Assembly: GCF_029871205.1 (NCBI RefSeq) | Contig: NZ_SSOJ01000163.1 | Coordinates: forward strand, 45,140-109,139 | Direction: 5' to 3' | DNA length: 64,000 nt | Origin: Pseudomonas sp. BN417 | GTDB taxonomy: Bacteria; Pseudomonadota; Gammaproteobacteria; Pseudomonadales; Pseudomonadaceae | Shown here: positions 8,407-14,709 of the stretch, in pieces | Numbering within the stretch: the stretch's first letter is position 1 | Layout: each line of letters opens with the position of its first letter | Notes under the pieces: model-generated | The model's database searches: none | Told to the model about the DNA's origin: nothing | Seen by the model: only the letters and a program-made list of their open reading frames with translations | Position numbers and translations under genes: made by a program

Positions 8407-9159
8407 ATGGCTGACAATCCGCTCAGCAGGCCTGTGTCATCGCCGCGGCCAACGCACGTCACCTGCCATGATTGCTCGCTAAGCCACTTGTGCCTTCCGG
8501 ACAGCCTTCTCGAGGCGGACATCAGCCGCCTTGAGGGAATTATCAAGCGCAGTCGACCGCTACGTAAGCACGAGTACTTGATTCGCGCAGGCGACCCGGT
8601 ACAGAACGTGTACGCCTTGCGCTCCGGCGCGATCAAGACTTACCTGCTAAATCCGGACGGCGTCGATCAGATCACCGGTTTCCATTTACCGGGCGAGCTG
8701 ATCGGCCTGGACGCCATCGGTGAGGACAGTTACCCCAGCTATTCCGTTGCCCTGGACACCTCGATGGTATGTGCCCTTCCGTTGCATCAGCTCGAAGAGC
8801 TGGCCGGCCTGATTCCAGGGCTGCGCAAACAGCTGCTCCACAGCATGAGCCGGGAGATCCAGGCCGAGCATGAACGCCAATGCCACACACGGGAAAGCGC
8901 AGAGCAGCGCCTTGCGGCCTTCCTGCTAAATCTCTCGGCCCGCTATAGTAAACGCGGGCTATCCGCATCGAACTTCGTCCTGCCCATGAGCCGCAGCGAC
9001 ATCGCCAACTACCTGGGCATGACCACAGAGACGGTCAGTCGCCTGTTTACCCGCTTTCGTGACCTGAACCTGATTGATACCTCCGGCCGCGAACTGCGCC
9101 TGCTTGATATCCAGGCCCTGTGCCAGCAGAACCACCCCACCAACGCAAGCCACCTCTAG
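8407..9159 (+). CDS. FNR/ANR-type oxygen-responsive transcription regulator
   Basis: This 250-residue Crp/Fnr-family activator has all residues expected for an oxygen-labile [4Fe-4S] cluster: Cys20, Cys23, Cys29 and Cys122. The effector-type beta-barrel covers about 40-130, the dimerisation helix about 135-165, and the HTH about 194-217. Its recognition helix carries E208-xx-S211-R212, the FNR residues that read TTGAT half-sites. The start at 8407 is preferred over ATG 8380 because AAAGGT precedes it. It resembles P. aeruginosa ANR from memory but differs at the N-terminus and at many positions, so it is more likely a second, island-borne paralogue than the core anr gene. No ANR box was found in front of it. 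It lies between two universal stress genes that do carry boxes. Confidence 0.88.
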   Translation: MADNPLSRPVSSPRPTHVTCHDCSLSHLCLPDSLLEADISRLEGIIKRSRPLRKHEYLIRAGDPVQNVYALRSGAIKTYLLNPDGVDQITGFHLPGELIGLDAIGEDSYPSYSVALDTSMVCALPLHQLEELAGLIPGLRKQLLHSMSREIQAEHERQCHTRESAEQRLAAFLLNLSARYSKRGLSASNFVLPMSRSDIANYLGMTTETVSRLFTRFRDLNLIDTSGRELRLLDIQALCQQNHPTNASHL

Positions 9160-9172
9160 AGTGACCGCAGGC

Positions 9173-10075
9173 TCAAGCCTCCGGCGGGCGTACTGCGATA
9201 ATCGAGGGTACCTTGTACAGGACTTGCTCGGCCGTGCTGCCAAGCACCTTGTCCAGTCCCTTGCGCGTCAGGGTTCCCACCACCACCACATCCATCTCCT
9301 CGCGTACCGCGAACTCAGTGATGATCTTTGCGGGAACGCCGGGCAGAAAATGACGACGATGTCCTGGTACTCCCCGACGCTCGGCGAACTGATTGAATGT
9401 GCTATGCAGGTTCCCGGTGAGTTGCTCCTGGAGCGCCTCGGTCCAGCCAACCGGACCCGCTGCATAGGCGAAAAAGGACTGTGACTGTTCGTACGCCATC
9501 ACCAGGTGAAGCTTTGCGCCACATTGCAGTGCAAAGTCTTCCGCGACTGAAACGATATGTTCGTTCAGGGCAGTGCTCTCTGCATCAGTTCGCGACAGAT
9601 CCACAGCTGCGGCGACTTTGCGTGGAAGCCGATGCTCTGCCGTGCTGACCAGGTGCAGCGGCATCGGGCAATTTCGCAGCAGCTGCCAATCCAGTGGCGT
9701 GATGAATGCTCGCTTGAGCAGGAACTCATGCCTGGTCGGCTTGATCACCAGATCTGCTGGCTTGGTCTTCAGGAAACGGAGCACTTCCAGTTCGGGCTTG
9801 TCCGCCCAAAAGGTCTCGGCAGTCGCCTGGATACCTCTGGCCCGTAGGTGCTCGCCCAGATTGTCAAGCCACGCATGTTGGCGCTCGAAAAAAGCCGCCC
9901 TTACCTGATCCCGGATATTTTCGTCCAACAGCCATAGCGTGCCTGAGGGTCCACCGCAGACCAATATGTCCAGCGTGGCCCCGGTAGCCTCCGCCAGGGC
10001 GGCAGCTCTATCGAATGCCGGAGACTGGGGTTGGTCCGGGTCGCTGATCAGTAACAGGCGTTGTTGTGCGCTCAT
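9173..10075 (-). CDS. Universal stress protein with two Usp domains (second copy)
   Basis: This 300-residue tandem Usp protein is related to the copy at 7156-8073. Shared segments are LLKRAFITPLDWQLLRNCPMPLHLV and a C-terminal VVGTLTRKGLDKVLGSTAEQVLYK nucleotide-binding loop. GGAGG lies 5 bases before the ATG at 10075. A perfect ANR box sits 107-120 bases upstream. It converges on the FNR-type gene, with only 13 bases between the two stops. It is cytoplasmic and probably binds ATP or AMP. The two copies have diverged clearly, so they are not a recent duplication. The regulation by low oxygen is inferred from the box. Confidence 0.92.
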   Translation of the reverse strand: MSAQQRLLLISDPDQPQSPAFDRAAALAEATGATLDILVCGGPSGTLWLLDENIRDQVRAAFFERQHAWLDNLGEHLRARGIQATAETFWADKPELEVLRFLKTKPADLVIKPTRHEFLLKRAFITPLDWQLLRNCPMPLHLVSTAEHRLPRKVAAAVDLSRTDAESTALNEHIVSVAEDFALQCGAKLHLVMAYEQSQSFFAYAAGPVGWTEALQEQLTGNLHSTFNQFAERRGVPGHRRHFLPGVPAKIITEFAVREEMDVVVVGTLTRKGLDKVLGSTAEQVLYKVPSIIAVRPPEA

Positions 10076-10181
10076 GTCGACCTCCAATAAGTTGGACAGC
10101 CCAAGCTCGGAAATCCGCTGTATGGGCGGGCTACTTAGGCGTCCGGTGGGGCCAGCGTGCGCCTGGTAGCCTCGGGCCGAA

Positions 10182-10195
10182 TTGATGTGCATCAA
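10182..10195. promoter_or_regulatory. Perfect ANR/FNR box TTGATGTGCATCAA
   Basis: It is an exact match to TTGAT-N4-ATCAA, centred 113 bases before the second universal stress gene start (minus strand, 10075). Class II geometry gives a start near 10147. It lies between that gene and the end of the electron-transfer gene at 10233. Confidence 0.8.
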
Positions 10196-10232
10196 GGCAA
10201 CAGTCCCGGATGCTCCAGCCACTGGATGCACT

Positions 10233-11075
10233 TCAGGAATACCAGTCACCACCTCTGGGTGCACGTGACTCGCAGATGTCAATCTGGTGTCGATAATGGT
10301 CGTAACGGTAGACCGGGCCATCCACGCAAACGTAGGACGTGCCGAAGTGGCAGTGTCCGCACAGGCCAATCCCGCATGGCATGCGACGCTCGATAAACAG
10401 CCAGATATTGTTTGGTTGGATTCCCTTGGTAGTGCACATTCGCGCCAGTATTCGAATGAGCGCTTCGGGGCCGGAGCAAAGCACCGCATCTGGCCGCTCG
10501 CTGTCGAGCACTTGCTCCATTTGCAGAAGCGGCGCCCCCTGGAGCCGCAATGCCGATGCGTCTTCGCCAGTGGTAGCCACTACCTGGAAGCACTCCTTCC
10601 AGCCTTCCTGCGCAGCACTCAGGGTCCGGGATTGGTGACCGCCGGTGACATGCAGCAGGTTCAGATTGACCGGAAGATGCCAGTCACGGGCCTCTTCGAT
10701 GAACGAGGTCAGGTGAATCAGCCCACAATCGGCGGCGACGGCCAACACTTTGTGCCGGCCGATGAGCAGTGGCCAGCCGATCCCATAGGGCCCGCGATAG
10801 CCCAGTATCGCCCCGGGCGCCTGGGCAAAAAGGGCCGACGTCAGGACTCCGCGACGACGAATCAGCGCTTGAAAGTTGCCTGCCACGTCCGGCAAATCGA
10901 GGTAACTGAACGGCGCCTCACCCATCCCGGGAACACTGAGCATGAAAAATTGCCCGGGAATGACATCCCGGTCGCAATCCATTGGCCGTTCGATGACAAA
11001 ATCGAATACCCGCGCGCCTTCGCCATCCGCCTGGGAGCCGGATAGCCGCAGCGTCCTGGGCGTCAGGCTTTTCAT
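10233..11075 (-). CDS. FAD/NAD-binding electron-transfer protein with C-terminal [2Fe-2S] site (hydrogenase gamma-subunit-like)
   Basis: This 280-residue protein resembles the ferredoxin-reductase-type gamma subunit of sulfhydrogenases and the PyrK family. An N-terminal flavin barrel (about 1-105) has PFSYLDLP in the position of the usual R-x-Y-S flavin motif. An NAD-binding domain (about 110-230) follows, with AVAADCGLIHL and LCSGPEALI. The C-terminal cluster motif is CGIGLCGHCHFG, then YVCVDGPVYRYD, so all four cysteines are present. The start codon overlaps the preceding reading frame by ATGA, suggesting coupling to an upstream partner. That partner (11072-11422) looks like a broken iron-sulfur subunit. 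It probably oxidises NAD(P)H or hands electrons to a partner. Without an intact partner its role is uncertain. Confidence 0.8.
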   Translation of the reverse strand: MKSLTPRTLRLSGSQADGEGARVFDFVIERPMDCDRDVIPGQFFMLSVPGMGEAPFSYLDLPDVAGNFQALIRRRGVLTSALFAQAPGAILGYRGPYGIGWPLLIGRHKVLAVAADCGLIHLTSFIEEARDWHLPVNLNLLHVTGGHQSRTLSAAQEGWKECFQVVATTGEDASALRLQGAPLLQMEQVLDSERPDAVLCSGPEALIRILARMCTTKGIQPNNIWLFIERRMPCGIGLCGHCHFGTSYVCVDGPVYRYDHYRHQIDICESRAPRGGDWYS

Positions 11076-11422
11076 AGCCTGGCGATCCGACGCAACAGCT
11101 GTCGCGCGCCTACGCCGTGCGTTTCGGACCCACTGCAGCGAGCGCGGCCGACGCAACCATAGCGACCAAATCGAGCCTTGAAGTCGTTGCCGGACTTGGG
11201 CAACCAGAAGTGCTGCTCTCGCCTACTTGCGCTGCTGGGACTCTGCCCGCCCGCTTCCAGCTGTAAGTCCCTGGGGACGCAGGAGTCGCTGACCCGCTCG
11301 CGGTTATCCTCCGCATCGACTTGTTGCCCGCCCTGCTCTTCCAGACTGGCCTCATATTGCCGTCGCCCATTTTCCAAATCGGATCGCAGTACTTCGAGGT
11401 GTTCCATCCTGAATGTACCCAT
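11072..11422 (-). pseudogene. Decayed 4Fe-4S electron-transfer subunit (3' remnant)
   Basis: The frame gives 116 residues, starts after GGGAGGGGAG at 11422, and ends with an ATGA overlap onto the gamma-subunit-like gene. Near its end it reads DFKARFGRYGCVGRARCSG. In hydrogenase beta-type ferredoxin proteins the equivalent is DF-x-x-RFG-x-YGCVGCGRC followed by more cysteines. Here one cluster Cys has become Arg and the remaining Cys-rich tail is gone. The N-terminal part does not resemble the family, and the normal length is above 300. I read it as an internally deleted remnant, still downstream of a perfect ANR box. It could alternatively be a short unrelated coupled protein. Confidence 0.4.
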
Positions 11423-11488
11423 CTCCCCTCCCCACGCTCCCGCCAGTGAGCGCCTGTCTCAAGCTATGCATACGGCGCTGCGGTCGGA

Positions 11489-11502
11489 TTGATGAGGATC
11501 AA
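11489..11502. promoter_or_regulatory. Perfect ANR/FNR box TTGATGAGGATCAA
   Basis: It is an exact consensus match 67 bases before the minus-strand frame starting at 11422, which leads the electron-transfer unit. The predicted minus-strand start is near 11454, with a -10-like TATGCATAG around 11461-11472. Confidence 0.8.
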
Positions 11503-11579
11503 GAAAGCGCTTCTGGGTCCGATCAGAACCGGGACGGGATTTGCGGACCGACGCGAGGCAGTCCGTGCCAGTCGCAGAA

Positions 11580-11593
11580 TTGATCCTCATCAA
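11580..11593. promoter_or_regulatory. Perfect ANR/FNR box TTGATCCTCATCAA
   Basis: It is an exact consensus match centred 68 bases before the acetyltransferase start at 11655. Class II geometry predicts a start near 11628. Together with the box at 11489 it forms a divergent two-box promoter region. Confidence 0.8.
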
Positions 11594-11654
11594 TCCGTCA
11601 CTTCGGGATGGGCGTAAAGCTGCAGGTGGCTTTCTCTTCAAGGGAGTACGCAGC

Positions 11655-12218
11655 ATGTCCACGCCCAACAACACTCACCTGGCCAACCAAGGGTTCGACG
11701 CAGAAGCCGAAGAACATTGGATCGAGCCTCTGAACGACGACAGTCACGTCCTGATCCGACCGCTCAGGCCCGAGGACCGGGAGCGTGAAGTGGAGTTCAT
11801 CCGCAACCTGTCTCCGGAAGCCCGCCACTTTCGCTTCCTTGGTGCCGTCAAGGAAGTCAGCCCTGCCCTCCTCGATCAGCTGATGCAGGTCGATTACAGG
11901 CGCAAGATGGCTTTCGTCGCGCTTGCCCACCAGGACGGCAAGCTGATCGAGGTCGGAGTGAGCCGCTATGCAGCCACCGAAGAAAACGGTCAGTGCGAAT
12001 GTGCCGTGACCGTAGCCGATGCCTGGCAACATCGCGGCCTCGGTACCGCGCTGATGCGCCACCTCATCGAAACCGCCCGGAAGAACGGCTTCAAGCAGAT
12101 GTATTCGGTGGACGCGGCCGCCAACACGCACGTGCAGGCCCTGGCCCGCGAACTGGGCTTCCTGAGTACACGCGATCCGCAGGATGCCGCACAGCTGATT
12201 CACAGCCTACACCTCTAG
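11655..12218 (+). CDS. GNAT-family acetyltransferase (Pat-type domain)
   Basis: This 187-residue protein resembles the stand-alone C-terminal GNAT domain of protein lysine acetyltransferases such as Pat/YfiQ. The N-terminal strand is DDSHVLIRPLRPEDRERE and the acetyl-CoA pyrophosphate loop is QHRGLGTALMRHLI (about residues 130-143), followed by the C-terminal AANTHVQALARELGF. It lacks the ADP-forming acyl-CoA synthetase part and any cyclic-nucleotide domain. AAGGGAG lies 8 bases before the ATG at 11655; the frame is open further upstream through the ANR box, so the shorter start is chosen. The upstream perfect ANR box suggests low-oxygen induction. The substrate could be protein lysines or a small amine. 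Confidence 0.85.
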   Translation: MSTPNNTHLANQGFDAEAEEHWIEPLNDDSHVLIRPLRPEDREREVEFIRNLSPEARHFRFLGAVKEVSPALLDQLMQVDYRRKMAFVALAHQDGKLIEVGVSRYAATEENGQCECAVTVADAWQHRGLGTALMRHLIETARKNGFKQMYSVDAAANTHVQALARELGFLSTRDPQDAAQLIHSLHL

Positions 12219-12244
12219 TGAGCGGCTAGCTGGCAAGCGCTTTC

Positions 12245-12258
12245 TTGATGAAGATCAA
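12245..12258. promoter_or_regulatory. Perfect ANR/FNR box TTGATGAAGATCAA
   Basis: It is an exact consensus match, centred 78 bases before the Hsp20 start. The predicted start is near 12293, with CAGAAT at 12280-12285 at the right place for a -10 element. Confidence 0.82.
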
Positions 12259-12329
12259 GAATCTCCCCGGCGGGCGTTACAGAATCACGACGGTCAAGTT
12301 CAGAACACCCTGAACTGGAGGGAATAAAA

Positions 12330-12872
12330 ATGGCTGATTCCGCGAAGAAACCACCTGAAGAGCCCAAATCCCAACTAAGCAGAAGTCCCGCCCCGAGCGA
12401 CCCGTGGCGACCACTGGAAACCCTGCGCCAGCAAGTGGACCGTCTATTCGAGGACTTCGGCCGGCCCCCTCTGCATTTTCCGTTCGGCCGCAGCGCGTTC
12501 GATGTCGAGCCGTTCTGGAAGCGCACCATGACCGGTCACGGCCTGCCTGCGGTGGACATCGCGGAGAAGGACAAGTCGTTCGAAATCACTGTCGAACTGC
12601 CAGGCATGGAAGAAAAGGACATTCAGATCAGACTCGCTAACGGCAACCTTGTCATCAGCGGTGAGAAAAGGGACGAAAAGGATGAAAAGCGTAAGGACTA
12701 CTACCTCTCAGAACGGCACTATGGCTCCTTCGAGCGCATTTTCAGCCTGCCAAAAGGCATCGATGCGGAACAGATCGAAGCGGGCTTCTGCAAAGGGGTC
12801 CTGACGATCTCGTTGCCCAAGTGCCCTGAGGCGATCAAGCCGGAGAAGGTCATCCCGGTCAAGTCGAGTTGA
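12330..12872 (+). CDS. Hsp20/alpha-crystallin small heat-shock protein
   Basis: This 180-residue ATP-independent chaperone holds unfolded cytoplasmic proteins. The alpha-crystallin domain spans about 73-165, with LPAVDIAEKDKSFEITVELPG and the diagnostic GVLTISLPK near the end. A long Pro-rich N-terminal arm (about 70 residues) starts MADSAKKPPEEPKSQ, and the C-terminal extension carries VIPV, an I-x-I/V-type oligomerisation motif. GGAGGGAA precedes the start. It is driven by an ANR box rather than by a visible ROSE element or heat-shock promoter, and is followed by a strong terminator. The pairing with universal stress proteins resembles the role of Acr/HspX in mycobacterial dormancy. Confidence 0.93.
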   Translation: MADSAKKPPEEPKSQLSRSPAPSDPWRPLETLRQQVDRLFEDFGRPPLHFPFGRSAFDVEPFWKRTMTGHGLPAVDIAEKDKSFEITVELPGMEEKDIQIRLANGNLVISGEKRDEKDEKRKDYYLSERHYGSFERIFSLPKGIDAEQIEAGFCKGVLTISLPKCPEAIKPEKVIPVKSS

Positions 12873-12882
12873 TCGCCATTGC

Positions 12883-12914
12883 GCAGGCCCTGCGGGCGGC
12901 AGGGCCTGCTTTCT
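12883..12914 (+). terminator. Rho-independent terminator of the hsp20 gene
   Basis: A perfect 11-bp GC-rich stem (GCAGGCCCTGC / GCAGGGCCTGC) with a 5-base loop begins 10 bases after the Hsp20 stop and is followed by TTTCT. Confidence 0.8.
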
Positions 12915-12956
12915 CCAGCGCCCCAAAGGCGCCCTGCCTCTCGAGGAGAAAGCGCT

Positions 12957-13545
12957 ATGGTCAACGACGCCCCACTGATCTTCGCTCTTCGTGAGAGCCA
13001 GCCCTTCGCTACCCGCGTCGCCCGGCACCTTGCCATCCCCCTCAGCACAGTCGGGGAGCGCAGGTATGAAGACGGCGAGTACAAATGCCATCCGCTGGAA
13101 CCTGTGACAGGTAGAAATGTCGTCGTATTTGCAGGGCTCTATCCAGAACCTGACCTGAGCGTGCACGACAAGCTATGCCGCCTGCTGTTCTTCTGCTCCG
13201 CGATCAAGGACGCAGGCGCCAGGCACCTTCAGGTCGTTTCCCCTTACCTCTGCTATACGCGCAAGGAACGGCGCATCCAGGCCCAGGACCCGGTCATCAC
13301 CCGTTACCTCGCGACGCTGATGGAAGCGAGCAGCATCGACGGCCTGACGGCCGGCCATGGACGTGCACGACCCAGCAGCCTTCGACAACGTTTCGCGTTC
13401 CGACCCGGCACCTGTAGAGCGCCCAGCTCTTCGCCGAGCACTTCATCCGCTGGTACGACGGCGAACCTCTCGTGGTCGCGTCTCCAGACTTGGGCGGAAT
13501 CAAGCGAGCCGAGCGCTTCCGACAGGTCCTGGCCATCGGTGGGGG
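12957..13545 (+). pseudogene. Ribose-phosphate pyrophosphokinase (PRPP synthetase), frameshifted and truncated
   Basis: The 5' end is well preserved: GAGGAGA precedes the ATG, and the protein matches PRPP synthetase through VVSPYLCYTRKERR and DPVITRYLATLMEASSIDGL (to about residue 130). The frame is then lost. The signature MDVHDPAAFDN continues in a second frame from 13357, and AEHFIRWYDGEPL with SPDLGGIKRAERFRQVLA returns in the first and third frames (about 13430-13530). At least two frameshifts are needed. The homology stops near 13540, so the C-terminal third with the PRPP-binding loop is absent. The intact family is about 310 residues. It follows the Hsp20 terminator and would have supplied PRPP, the donor for the phosphoribosyltransferase at 6062-6790. 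Confidence 0.85.
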
Positions 13546-13627
13546 CCTGCCTAACTCACGCGTAGGTGAGTTGGGCAGACGCTTAACAGTGGGAATAGGG
13601 CGATTCCCGTGGAACAAGCGTGAGGGC

Positions 13628-14134
13628 TTAGCGAGGCGGTGTGCCCATGTGCTGCTGATGCTGCATCATCTGATCCATCATCATCTGCTGCATGCCCATG
13701 TACCTGTCCATCATGTATTGATGTTGCTTCATCTGTTCAGGCGTCATCTGGGAATAGTGGCTGCCCATTTGACCCCAGCCCATCATGTGGCCGCCTCCCG
13801 TCATATGCCCGCCCATCTTGCCGCCTCCGCAGCAACCCATCACTCCGCCGGCCCACATCCCGTTCATCATTTGCATTCCATGCTGCATCATGGCTTGGTG
13901 CTGCTGCATCAATTTCCGGCGTTGCGCAGGATCGGTCGTCTTCTGGATTAGGCTCATCTGCTCCTGCATGTTCTTCAGGTTTTCCTGCGCCTTCGCCATC
14001 TCCTGGTCAAATTGCTCGATGCTCATCGGCTGCTGAGTCGGCTTGGCGGCGTCAGCATCCTGCTGCGCAAAAGCTAGGACGGGGAAAAGCACAGCCGCCA
14101 AAGCGAGGGCGGCGAGTTTGGATGCTTTCATCAT
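13628..14134 (-). CDS. Exported Met/His-rich protein, possible copper-binding
   Basis: This 168-residue protein has a clear signal peptide (MMKASKLAALALAAVLFPVLAFA, cleavage about residue 23). A coiled-coil-like middle (SIEQFDQEMAKAQENLKNMQEQMSL) leads to a C-terminal half extremely rich in Met, His, Gly and Gln, with CC, many HMM/QMM clusters and repeated MMxQMM. Such composition is common in periplasmic copper-handling proteins. AAGGA lies before the start. It is divergent from the multicopper oxidase, with a weak ANR-like box at 14210-14223 on its side. Copper binding is inferred from composition and neighbour. No known copper chaperone domain (CopC, CopZ or CusF) was recognised. Confidence 0.72.
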   Translation of the reverse strand: MMKASKLAALALAAVLFPVLAFAQQDADAAKPTQQPMSIEQFDQEMAKAQENLKNMQEQMSLIQKTTDPAQRRKLMQQHQAMMQHGMQMMNGMWAGGVMGCCGGGKMGGHMTGGGHMMGWGQMGSHYSQMTPEQMKQHQYMMDRYMGMQQMMMDQMMQHQQHMGTPPR

Positions 14135-14209
14135 TCAGATCCTTGCAGGGGATGGTGGGCAGGGAATGGATTGCCACTATCCAATATAGGCCTCGGTTAA
14201 GGGCGCAAA

Positions 14210-14223
14210 CTGATGTGAGTCAA
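14210..14223. promoter_or_regulatory. Weak ANR/FNR-like box CTGATGTGAGTCAA
   Basis: There are two mismatches to TTGAT-N4-ATCAA. Its centre is about 82 bases before the Met/His-rich gene start at 14134, the same spacing range as the perfect boxes, which is the main reason to list it. Confidence 0.4.
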
Positions 14224-14592
14224 AGGCTGACCCTGAAGCCTCAACACACGCAATGAAGAGGGGCGTGCATGACCGCATTTGCCCGGTTTCTGCCGGCCCC
14301 ACCGGCAGCTTTGGGTCGCAAGTCGCGTTGGCCGAAGGATTCGCCTCGGGAAGGTGACGTGGCCGGACAGTCACAGCATTCAGGCCGCTTCCTAGACTTG
14401 CCGATTAGGTGTTGGCTTTCTCGACACGAAGCGAATCCAAATGGGCAGGCCTAACCGCGCTGTAAGCAGCATTCCGGTGACAGGGTGGGTCAGTGAACGG
14501 CCCCCTGCCTCTGCACATGCTTGTCTCCCGATACCGGTCGCTCCCCTGGCAGCACCGTTCGTGCGCACAACTGCATCGCGCAACTTCAACGA

Positions 14593-14606
14593 TTGATCTA
14601 GATCAA
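14593..14606. promoter_or_regulatory. Perfect ANR/FNR box TTGATCTAGATCAA
   Basis: It is an exact consensus match and a fully symmetrical palindrome. It is centred 110 bases before the multicopper oxidase start at 14710; class II geometry predicts a start near 14641. Confidence 0.8.
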
Positions 14607-14709
14607 TTCGAACCATCCGCGCAGGGCGCACAAGAAATCAACCCTTCCTCCAGCTGATTGCAGATAAGGGCCCTACCAGTCTCTCGTCCCTTGCATGGGA
14701 GAATTCGAC

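Larger units (their letters stand above)
14135..14709. other. Divergent promoter region between the Met/His-rich gene and the multicopper oxidase
   Basis: The region is 575 bases without a supported gene. It holds one perfect and one weak ANR/FNR box (listed separately). The short frames inside it have no credible start sites. Confidence 0.55.

Noticed and set aside
8407-9159. Naming the FNR-type regulator anr
   Set aside because: It differs from remembered ANR at many positions and sits in accessory DNA. Without the rest of the genome a paralogue cannot be excluded.
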